A stretch of DNA of 5,375 nucleotides from Gammaproteobacteria bacterium. Lineage in GTDB: Bacteria > Pseudomonadota > Gammaproteobacteria > GCA-001735895. Position numbers and translations under genes: made by a program. The notes beneath the pieces were generated by a model that was not told the DNA's origin, searched no databases, and saw nothing but the letters and a program-made list of their open reading frames with translations. Positions 1-5,375 of the stretch are shown here, one piece after another. The first letter of the stretch is position 1. The number at the start of each line of letters is the position of its first letter. The stretch covers positions 1 to 5,375 of the forward strand of contig JAPUFZ010000099.1 in the NCBI GenBank assembly GCA_027293245.1. Reading direction: 5' to 3'.

Positions 1-2
1 CA

Positions 3-1421
3 CCCGGTAGAGTCTGGTCGGAGCAGGGCGACGGGCAATGGTCGCGAGCGGCGCTACCATTTCAACTATCCAATATTTTTGAAAATGATACCCACCACGG
101 AATTGCCAGCTTTTTGTATAACGAAGATAATGTGACGCCGATTTTTTTTCAGATCGTTGCCGAGACCAAGGCATTTCTTTGTCCCGATAATTTACAGGCC
201 TGGGGATGGTTGCAGGCATCATCCCGACCACTCGATCCCGATGAAACTGGCCTTGTGCTCGAGGCATACAATTTCGAGAAACAAGACCGGTTGCCAATAA
301 AACCACTGGCAGATTGGCAATCGGATAAAACTCAAAAATATTTCGATGACATTGAAAGCGGATTTGGAAGCGATTCCACCATGGTCAGCGGACTGATAAT
401 TGACGATGAAATTTATGCGACACCATGCCGCACCTCAATGGGAGATTACCCTTATCTGGGCTCGATGAAGTTTGGTATCTGGTCTGCTACCAAGACAGCT
501 TTTTGCAGTGTCGCATGTTTGCGCCTTGCACAGATTACCGGTCGAGACCCACGCGAGTCCAGGGTAGCCGATTTATTGCCGGAAGCTAAAAACAATCCGG
601 ATTGGTCGGAGATTACCATTGGGGATTGTCTGAATATGGCCAGTGGCATTGGCACCGCTGCCTGTTATCAAGAGCCGCTCGACATATTTGCCGATTATCT
701 GCTCGAACCCGAACAGTCACTGGAATCTGACGAAGCGCTCGCAAGTTACAATCACTACCATGCCTGGTTTCTGGCGCCGAGCCAGCAGGAGAAAAATACC
801 GCGGCTTTCGCCTGCCCCGCTTTCCCATGGCCAGCGGGAACCGTGGCCCGATATCGCGACCAGGATATGTATATTGCCGGCGCAGCAATGGATGCAATAT
901 TGAAGCAGTTTCGCGGTGCTGACGCGCGCCTCTGGGATATGGTGCGTGATGAAGTTTATACACCGGCGCGAATTCACCATGCAGTCAAGTTTCATACGAT
1001 AGAATCTGAACCATCCAGGCAGGTGCCGCTCAGCGATGCGGGGTTGTTGTTAAGCCTGGACAATATTGCCCGCTTGGGCAAGTTGATTCTCGATTGTGGT
1101 AAAATTGGAGATCAGCAAATTTTGGCACCCTCGATGCTGAATGAATTCTTTAATCCCGTTCTGGAAAAAGGTTTGCCCACCGGCATACACACTGCCGATG
1201 GTGAAATTCACTACCACAGCGGGATCTGGCATTTGCCTTACCGATCACGCAATGGAGAAATGCTGTGGATTCCTACCATGAGGGGCTACGGTGGTCAGAT
1301 TATCCAGACGATGCCGAATGGAATTACGGCCTTTCGTTTTGGCTTTGATAGCTATGAAACTGAAGAGCGATATGATGCACTGAGGCTGGTAAAGTTGTCC
1401 GATGTTATGCGGCCGTTTTAA
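3..1421 (+). CDS. Serine hydrolase, class C beta-lactamase/PBP fold (5' end outside window)
   Basis: The frame is open from the first bases of the window to the TAA at 1419-1421, giving 472 visible residues without a start. The TTG at 114 is not the likely start: the 37 codons before it read as normal protein (including FENDTHHGIASFLYNEDN) and run smoothly into the rest. Counting from that TTG codon as residue 1, the nucleophile motif SATK (SxxK) is Ser124/Lys127 after KFGIW, followed by helix text and LNMASGIG near 173-180. The second motif is YRDQD at 247-251 after PAGTVAR, where many relatives have YxN. The third is GYGGQ at 391-395 followed by MPNG, in place of HxG/KTG. The family hydrolyses ester, beta-lactam or amide bonds by Ser acylation; the substrate here is unknown. 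The ~120-residue N-terminal part ahead of SxxK is longer than in AmpC. No signal peptide can be judged because the true N-terminus is missing. The gene is probably cotranscribed with the amidase 29 bases downstream. Confidence 0.88.
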   Translation, partial: PGRVWSEQGDGQWSRAALPFQLSNIFENDTHHGIASFLYNEDNVTPIFFQIVAETKAFLCPDNLQAWGWLQASSRPLDPDETGLVLEAYNFEKQDRLPIKPLADWQSDKTQKYFDDIESGFGSDSTMVSGLIIDDEIYATPCRTSMGDYPYLGSMKFGIWSATKTAFCSVACLRLAQITGRDPRESRVADLLPEAKNNPDWSEITIGDCLNMASGIGTAACYQEPLDIFADYLLEPEQSLESDEALASYNHYHAWFLAPSQQEKNTAAFACPAFPWPAGTVARYRDQDMYIAGAAMDAILKQFRGADARLWDMVRDEVYTPARIHHAVKFHTIESEPSRQVPLSDAGLLLSLDNIARLGKLILDCGKIGDQQILAPSMLNEFFNPVLEKGLPTGIHTADGEIHYHSGIWHLPYRSRNGEMLWIPTMRGYGGQIIQTMPNGITAFRFGFDSYETEERYDALRLVKLSDVMRPF

Positions 1422-1450
1422 TAATCCGTTTCCAACAATGGGGAAATAGC

Positions 1451-2869
1451 GTGTCATTGGATACTGACGAACTCCACTTTCTATCGGCAATTGATGCACT
1501 TGAACATTTCAGGTCGGGCAAACTATCACCAGTAGAATTACTCGAAGCGATAATTCAACGCGCGAATCAGATCGATGAGACAGTCAATCCGTTTGCCGAT
1601 AAATATTTCGAAGAGGCCAAAGATAGGGCGAAGGAAGCTGAGGCCAGGTATCTCAAGGGCAATGCGCGGCAGCTGGAAGGTATACCACTTCTGGTCAAGG
1701 ACAGCTTGCCGATAAAGGGTATTCGGGCGACGGTCGGGTCGCTAATAAATGCGGACAAAATCGATCAACATACGGACCCGGCGATTGAACGCCTGATGCG
1801 TTCCGGTGCGAATTTTTTTGCGCGTGCCACCTGCCCCGAGTTTTGCTGGCTGTTTACCTGCCATTCGCGTATGTGGGGGATAACCCGCAATCCCTGGCGG
1901 CTGGACATTACCCCCGGGGGCTCCTCGGGTGGATCGGCGGCGGCAGTTGCCGCCGGCGCTACCACGATTGCCACCGGTAGCGACAGTACTGGTTCTATAC
2001 GCCAACCTGCCGCACAATGTGGCGTAGTCGGGTACAAATCGCCTTATGGGCGCAACCCGCTCGATCGATATTCATCGTTCGACCCCTATGTCAGCGTAGG
2101 ACCCATAACCCGTTCTGTCGCCGATTCCGCGTTGATGCAAAATATCATGTCCGGCCAGCATCCGCACGACCATAATAGCCTTCGGCAAAAAATTGTTATT
2201 CCCGATGATCTCGGGGATGTGCGGACTATGAAAATTGCCTGCTCGATGGATCTTGGCCATTACCTGGTGGTAGATGATGTCAGGCGCGAGACTCTGGCAG
2301 TGTTGGCTGCGTTGCGGGATGCAGGTGCCCAAGTGACGGAAATTAAGATTGACTGGGCCAGTCGAGCGATCGAGCTTGCACATGCGAATCAGGAGTTTAT
2401 TTTTTCCGGGCTTTTGCAGGATGCTGTGAGCAATCATGGAGATAAAATGAGCGACTACATCCCTCAATTATACGACACTGCATCTGCTGTCACCGCTGAC
2501 GATTATCGCAGAAGCCTGGAGGTTGCGAGCAATGTATGGATTGACCATCTTGGGCCATTGTTCAAAAAATACGATGCCCTGATCACCCCTGGGGTTTCCT
2601 GCCCGGAGGTACCGGCGGAAAACTGGCAAAAAGATATTATCGTGGTAAATGACCGGGAAATTACGGATACCGATACTGCAATGACAGTATTGTTCAATAT
2701 GTTTAACCGTTGCCCGGTATTGAGTGTGCCGGCTGGGATGACCGATCGGGAATTACCTGTCGGGATACAAATCGTTGGCCGACCTTATGACGATGTTACA
2801 ACTTTTCAAATTGGCCAAGCGATCGAAGACCGACGACCCTGGTCGAGCAGACGTCCCAAATGTCGTTAA
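1451..2869 (+). CDS. Amidase signature (AS) family amidohydrolase
   Basis: The protein has 472 residues, a normal full length for the family. It uses a GTG start with a modest SD (GGGGAAA at 1440-1446). Members hydrolyse carboxamides with a Lys/cis-Ser/Ser triad. All three residues are visible: Lys83 in LLVKD, cis-Ser158 in the glycine/serine motif GGSSGGSAAAVAAG (156-169), and nucleophile Ser182 in DSTGSIRQPA. The spacings of 75 and 24 residues equal those of fatty acid amide hydrolase (Lys142/Ser217/Ser241). The C-terminal half has the usual ALITPG (376-381), PVLSVPAGM (422-430) and VGIQIVGRP (437-445) blocks and ends RRPKCR, so it looks complete. One oddity is that the usual GGS before the nucleophile reads TGS. 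No signal peptide is seen, so a cytoplasmic location is likely. GatA is unlikely because no gatB or gatC neighbour is visible. The adjacent serine hydrolase recalls the NylB/NylA pair of aminohexanoate oligomer degradation, but the substrate cannot be read from sequence. Confidence 0.93.
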   Translation: MSLDTDELHFLSAIDALEHFRSGKLSPVELLEAIIQRANQIDETVNPFADKYFEEAKDRAKEAEARYLKGNARQLEGIPLLVKDSLPIKGIRATVGSLINADKIDQHTDPAIERLMRSGANFFARATCPEFCWLFTCHSRMWGITRNPWRLDITPGGSSGGSAAAVAAGATTIATGSDSTGSIRQPAAQCGVVGYKSPYGRNPLDRYSSFDPYVSVGPITRSVADSALMQNIMSGQHPHDHNSLRQKIVIPDDLGDVRTMKIACSMDLGHYLVVDDVRRETLAVLAALRDAGAQVTEIKIDWASRAIELAHANQEFIFSGLLQDAVSNHGDKMSDYIPQLYDTASAVTADDYRRSLEVASNVWIDHLGPLFKKYDALITPGVSCPEVPAENWQKDIIVVNDREITDTDTAMTVLFNMFNRCPVLSVPAGMTDRELPVGIQIVGRPYDDVTTFQIGQAIEDRRPWSSRRPKCR

Positions 2870-2891
2870 CAGAAATTTGGTTCGGGTTAGT

Positions 2892-3062
2892 TTAATCCGC
2901 ATGTCGCGGATAGTGGCACCGGTAACTATGATTTTCTCCATGTAAACTCAGCTCCGGGAAGCGGGTCCGACAGTTCTCTTGCACAAATGGGCAGCGTGGG
3001 TGAAATTCACAGCCGTCGGATCGGTTGATCAAACTCGGTACCTCTCCCTGTAGTTCGAGCCG
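2892..3062 (-). pseudogene. C-terminal remnant of an Opp/Dpp-type ABC transporter ATPase
   Basis: Read on the - strand, the frame gives RLELQGEVPS, then SDGCEFHPRCPF, then ENC, and ends RCHYPRHAD at a TAA (2892-2894). This is the oligopeptide/dipeptide transporter C-terminal tail (oligo_HPY type) that follows the nucleotide-binding domain in OppD/OppF/DppD/DppF proteins. Its pattern GEVPSxIN, GCxFHPRCP and a final CHxP is clear. Four cysteines spaced C-x5-C-x6-C-x17-C are retained. Nothing of the Walker A, signature or Walker B regions precedes it: similarity stops at about position 3062, where an IS30 transposase remnant starts. The ATPase is therefore reduced to roughly its last 56 residues and cannot function. 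In the intact ancestor it would have been the last gene of a - strand transporter operon converging on the amidase. A GTG at 3075-3077 makes this look like a small ORF, but no SD supports it. Confidence 0.85.
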
Positions 3063-3239
3063 AACGAGAACACCCACCGATTGTTGAGATAATATTTTCC
3101 AAAAGAAACTGATTTATCATTACACTCTCAAGCAAGGCTGAATGCCGTGGCTCGTCAGCTCAATGAACGACCCCGAAAAACCTTAGAGTTCGAGACACCG
3201 GCAGAGAGATTTAACGCATGTGTTGCATCGACCAGTTGA
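3063..3239 (+). mobile_element. IS30-family transposase C-terminal remnant, with internal stop
   Basis: The + frame reads NENTHRLLR, a TAA at 3090-3092, then YFPKETDLSL, LNAVARQLNERPRKTLEF, ETPAERFNACVASTS and a TGA at 3237-3239. This is the characteristic end of IS30-family DDE transposases, recalled as NENTNGLLRQYFPKGTDLS followed by LNxRPRKTLxxxTPAE. The TAA sits exactly where the family has Gln (CAA to TAA), so the piece is a dead gene rather than a frame artefact. Only about 58 codons survive. The HTH and the first catalytic residues are missing; of the DDE triad only the Glu in the NENT segment could remain. The left edge abuts the ABC ATPase tail. The element's terminal inverted repeat should lie just after 3239 but I could not identify it. 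Confidence 0.87.
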
Positions 3240-3340
3240 GGTGGCAGCACTAACCTGTCATTGAGATTGCGAAAGAAGCGGCAAGATATCGGCATGCCTG
3301 GTGGCTGAAATTCGACTGGATCGACTGGCGGGAAGTGCCT

Positions 3341-3409
3341 TCACCAAAACCGAGGGTCAATCTCACACGTTTTCATGGGGTTTTTGCCCCCAACAGCAAA
3401 CGCCGGTAA
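3341..3409 (+). mobile_element. Remnant resembling IS91-type (Y2) transposase C-terminus
   Basis: A short + frame reads SPKPRVNLTRF, then HGVFAPNSKRR, then TAA at 3407-3409. The block PRVNLTRFHGVFAPNS is, from memory, a hallmark near the end of IS91/ISCR-type Y2 transposases, where it is normally followed by further residues that are absent here. The same frame is open back to 3254, but the text before 3341 does not look like the family. A neighbouring frame at 3316-3330 gives LDRLA, which could match the usual segment ahead of this block, implying a frameshift between about 3330 and 3341. The relic is too short to be active. The assignment rests on one motif and needs a similarity search. 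Confidence 0.62.
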
Positions 3410-3467
3410 TTAGGGATTTTGGTGAATATCAGAGTAAATGAGAGATTATTGGATGATATTTCGCAGC

Positions 3468-3495
3468 TTGTAATATGAAAATAGACCTTTATAAT
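3468..3495 (+). promoter_or_regulatory. Predicted sigma70 promoter of the binding-protein gene
   Basis: The -35 box TTGTAA (3468-3473; four of six consensus bases) and a perfect -10 box TATAAT (3490-3495) are separated by 16 bases in AT-rich DNA. Transcription would start near 3502, leaving a leader of about 130 bases before the ATG. It lies just right of the transposon relics, so the gene has its own promoter rather than depending on the amidase operon. Confidence 0.6.
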
Positions 3496-3564
3496 TTGTG
3501 TACTGTTAGGTCATTTTTTAAGTCGAGGTTTATATATAAAAATTACCGATTGGATCGGCGCGAC

Positions 3565-3580
3565 ACAGATCACATTCTGT
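3565..3580. repeat. Short inverted repeat in the leader (possible operator or hairpin)
   Basis: ACAGA (3565-3569) and TCTGT (3576-3580) form a perfect 5 bp inverted repeat with a 6-base centre, located in the predicted 5' leader. A 12-base perfect palindrome, TTTATATATAAA, sits upstream at 3529-3540. Either might bind a regulator, but dyads this short arise by chance and no known operator consensus is matched. Confidence 0.2.
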
Positions 3581-3618
3581 ACGGGAGTGTCCGCTGGTAA
3601 CTGTTCATCCAAAATTCG

Positions 3619-3627
3619 AGAGGGGAG
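3619..3627 (+). promoter_or_regulatory. Strong ribosome binding site deciding the start at 3632
   Basis: AGAGGGGAG is a purine-rich SD four to six bases ahead of the ATG at 3632. It also lies just before an adjacent in-frame ATG at 3629, but is closer to ideal for 3632. The GTG at 3587, the far end of the open frame, would add 15 residues before the export signal. Confidence 0.7.
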
Positions 3628-3631
3628 AATG

Positions 3632-5218
3632 ATGAAACACAATCAGATGGGTAGCTTGCTTCCAGAAATACAAAGGCACTCGCGGCGGTATTTTCTGCTA
3701 CCACGAATCATTCTTGTTGGCATGGTTGCGGTTTTTTCTGCCAGCATATTGCCTTCGGCCCAGGCTGCTGAACTAAAAGTCAGGCTTGGGGGGGCGGTTA
3801 ATATCCTCGACCCGGCCTTTTGGCAATCCGATCAGGAATCTCACATCATCCACGCGATTTTTCCCAAACTGATCGAGTTTAAGTCCACTGCAAAAGGTGG
3901 CATCTGGGAATGGGAATTACAGCTGGCCGAGTCCATCGAACAGATCGACGACACGACCATCAATTTCCAACTCAAGCCAGGCTTCACCTGGACCAACGGC
4001 TATGGCGATATCACGGCAGAGGATGTCAAATATTCCTATGAGCGCTACCTCGACGAAGACTTGGCTTCACCCATTGCTGGAGACTGGGTCACATTAAAGG
4101 AAGTCGAAGTCACGGGCAAGTACTCGGGTGTCATCCACCTGAATGATCCGTTTGCTCCACTTTGGACCAGCACCCTGCCCTATTTGGCCGGGTCGATCGT
4201 CTCCAAAAAAGCCACCGAAGAAGCGGGTGGCAAGTTCACCACCGATCCCATCGCCACAGGCGGTCCTTACAAGATCGGGAAATGGGTTCCCAAGGAACGG
4301 ATCGAACTGGTAGCACACGATGGCTGGAAGGGGAAAAAACCGGCGTACGACAAATTGACTCTGCTGATCATTAGTGATGTGAAAGCCGCCGAGATTGCGT
4401 TCGAAGCTGGTGAACTCGACTTTGCCAATATTGCCCTCAGTTCTGTTCGGGTTATGCAGGAAAACATGCCCGCGAACAGCACGCTCGAAATCAGGCCCTC
4501 GCTCGATTATCTGTGGCTGGGCATGAATGTATCCAACGGCGCGCTTCAAGATGTGCGCGTACGCCAGGCGATAAAAATGGCCGTCGACGTCGACGCGATT
4601 CTGGAAGGGGCGTATTTCGGTGTTCCCGATCGGGCAACAGGTTTTATTGCACCGGGACTTATTGGCTATAACGCTATGAGCCCGGCTCCGCGAGATGTCG
4701 CCGGCGCCAAAAAATTGCTCGATGAGGCGGGTGTCTCAGGGCTGACGCTGGAATTGGAGGTTAATAATGAAACCGATCGGGTCACCTCTGCGCAAATAAT
4801 TCAGGCCAATCTGGCCGAAGTCGGGATCGACATGCAAATCAATGTCCTGGATGGCGGTTCCTTCTGGAGTCTCGGCGATACCAAGGGCGATAAAATGCAG
4901 CTGACCCTGAAAATGTACACCAACCCACCCGATCCCGCCTGGGCCACGCAGTGGTTCCTGGCCGAACAAAAAGGCATTTGGAACTGGGAATGGTTCGACA
5001 ATCCGGAATTTGAAAAACTGCATGCTCAAGGTGTGGCCGAAAGCTCATCAAGTGTACGCGCCGGTATTTATCAGGAAATGCAGGGCTTGATGGATAGCTC
5101 TGCTGCGTTCTTATGGCTGATGCATCCTCCGGTAGTCCTGTTGTATCGAGATACGGTTTCTCCAGGCCTGTATCCAAACGGTCGACCGAAATACATGGAT
5201 TTTGCTCCCGCAAACTAG
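3632..5218 (+). CDS. ABC transporter family 5 solute-binding protein (peptide/nickel type)
   Basis: The predicted precursor has 528 residues, typical of the SBP_bac_5 family (DppA/OppA-like), which captures peptides, nickel or related small ligands and delivers them to an ABC permease. Residues 17-23 read SRRYFLL, close to the Tat consensus SRRxFLK. A hydrophobic stretch (about 26-43) and an AQA/AE cleavage site (after Ala45) follow, so the mature protein is probably periplasmic. There is no lipobox Cys. Family landmarks in order are ILDPAFWQSDQESHIIHAIF (58-77), ITAEDVKYSYERYLD (127-141), TGGPYKIGKWVP (209-220), DVRVRQAIKMAVDVDAIL (307-324), ARDVAG-like text with AKKLLDEAG (359-367), and NPPDPAWATQWF (431-442). 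The ligand is not deducible. It is transcribed away from the relic ATPase, which is on the other strand and so was not part of this operon. No permease or ATPase partner is inside the window; such genes might follow to the right. Confidence 0.92.
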   Translation: MKHNQMGSLLPEIQRHSRRYFLLPRIILVGMVAVFSASILPSAQAAELKVRLGGAVNILDPAFWQSDQESHIIHAIFPKLIEFKSTAKGGIWEWELQLAESIEQIDDTTINFQLKPGFTWTNGYGDITAEDVKYSYERYLDEDLASPIAGDWVTLKEVEVTGKYSGVIHLNDPFAPLWTSTLPYLAGSIVSKKATEEAGGKFTTDPIATGGPYKIGKWVPKERIELVAHDGWKGKKPAYDKLTLLIISDVKAAEIAFEAGELDFANIALSSVRVMQENMPANSTLEIRPSLDYLWLGMNVSNGALQDVRVRQAIKMAVDVDAILEGAYFGVPDRATGFIAPGLIGYNAMSPAPRDVAGAKKLLDEAGVSGLTLELEVNNETDRVTSAQIIQANLAEVGIDMQINVLDGGSFWSLGDTKGDKMQLTLKMYTNPPDPAWATQWFLAEQKGIWNWEWFDNPEFEKLHAQGVAESSSSVRAGIYQEMQGLMDSSAAFLWLMHPPVVLLYRDTVSPGLYPNGRPKYMDFAPAN

Positions 5219-5224
5219 TCCCTC

Positions 5225-5279
5225 GAAAAGCGGGAAGGTTGCTCGTGCCCTGCCAGCCACAGGCAACTTTTCCGCTTTC
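5225..5279 (+). terminator. Stem-loop after the binding-protein gene
   Basis: Seven bases after the stop, AAAGCGGGAAGGTTGC (5227-5242) pairs with GCAACTTTTCCGCTTT (5263-5278) over 16 uninterrupted pairs, two of them G-U, with a 20-base loop. A further G-C pair (5225/5279) is possible beyond a bulge. The sequence after it (CGCTTCTTAGCC) has no proper U-run, so it is a weak intrinsic terminator at best. It may instead be a 3' stabilising or attenuating hairpin, as is often found between a binding-protein gene and the less expressed permease genes. Confidence 0.6.
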
Positions 5280-5375
5280 GCTTCTTAGCCATCACAACTC
5301 TGGTGTTGTAGTAATTACGGGACAATTCCCCTGCGCGGCAGACCTGGGCAGATCGAGATGTTAAACTAGTTGTTT

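Larger units (their letters stand above)
2870..3631. other. Gene-poor, rearranged region with three gene relics and a promoter
   Basis: This 762-base stretch has no intact gene. From left to right it holds the tail of a peptide ABC transporter ATPase on the - strand, the end of an IS30-family transposase on the + strand, about 100 bases of unassigned sequence, a scrap resembling an IS91-type transposase, and an AT-rich segment (about 3411-3545) with the promoter and leader of the binding-protein gene. The stacking of unrelated gene ends points to repeated insertion and deletion. No convincing terminator was found in the 22 bases between the amidase stop and the relic stop on the other strand. 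Confidence 0.75.

Noticed and set aside
114..116. TTG as the start of the serine hydrolase
   Set aside because: The same frame is open to the left edge and the upstream codons encode plausible, continuous protein with no SD before the TTG; the true start is outside the window.
3155..3340. Open - strand frame of about 60 codons
   Set aside because: It lies opposite the IS30 relic and the stretch beyond it, has no SD, and its translation resembles no family I know; it is a shadow of the old coding strand.
3376..3392. TGGGG/CCCCA hairpin with a T-rich loop, terminator-like
   Set aside because: The T tract is in the loop rather than after the stem, the stem is only 5 bp, and the bases are explained by the coding text of the IS91-like relic.
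3587..3589. GTG as the start of the binding protein
   Set aside because: It would place extra residues before the signal peptide, while a strong SD (3619-3627) sits right before the ATG at 3632.
4094..4549. 151-codon - strand frame inside the binding-protein gene
   Set aside because: It lies wholly opposite a well-supported gene with family motifs and reads as antisense text; the same holds for the other opposite-strand frames in the three real genes.
5294..5309. ACAAC/GTTGT inverted repeat near the right edge
   Set aside because: A 5 bp stem with no T-run or known site consensus is expected by chance.
5113..5364. 83-codon + frame overlapping the end of the binding protein
   Set aside because: It overlaps the real gene out of frame, runs through the hairpin and has no SD or recognisable motif.

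Overview
The window looks like proteobacterial DNA of moderate GC. The SD sites, the Sec/Tat-type export signal and relics of IS30 and IS91-like elements fit a free-living gammaproteobacterium, but that placement is an inference. It has three real protein genes, all on the + strand, and about 760 bases of decayed DNA between the second and third.

Left part (1-2869): a serine hydrolase of the class C beta-lactamase/PBP fold, whose 5' end lies outside the window, is followed after 29 bases by a complete amidase-signature enzyme. The two appear to form an operon. Each keeps its catalytic residues (SxxK plus Tyr; Lys/cis-Ser/Ser), so the pair may break amide or ester bonds of a common substrate.

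Middle part (2870-3631): a small gene graveyard. On the - strand lies the C-terminal tail of an Opp/Dpp-type peptide transporter ATPase, ending at its native stop. It is cut abruptly at about 3062/3063, where a + strand IS30-family transposase C-terminus begins. That relic carries an in-frame TAA where the family normally has Gln. About 100 bases further on is a third relic, a short piece resembling the IS91-type (Y2) transposase C-terminus. After it the DNA becomes AT-rich and holds a good sigma70-type promoter (TTGTAA-16-TATAAT) and a leader of roughly 130 bases.

Right part (3632-5218): a full-length, exported family 5 solute-binding protein (oligopeptide/dipeptide/nickel type), preceded by a strong SD and followed by a 16 bp hairpin without a U-run. 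The last ~95 bases hold no supported gene; permease and ATPase genes may follow outside the window.

Taken together, the genes suggest uptake and hydrolysis of small amide or peptide compounds. The transporter neighbourhood has been rearranged by insertion sequences. I see no CRISPR array, RNA gene or clearly new defence or regulatory system. The most notable content is the nested relics and the hydrolase-amidase-binding protein association.
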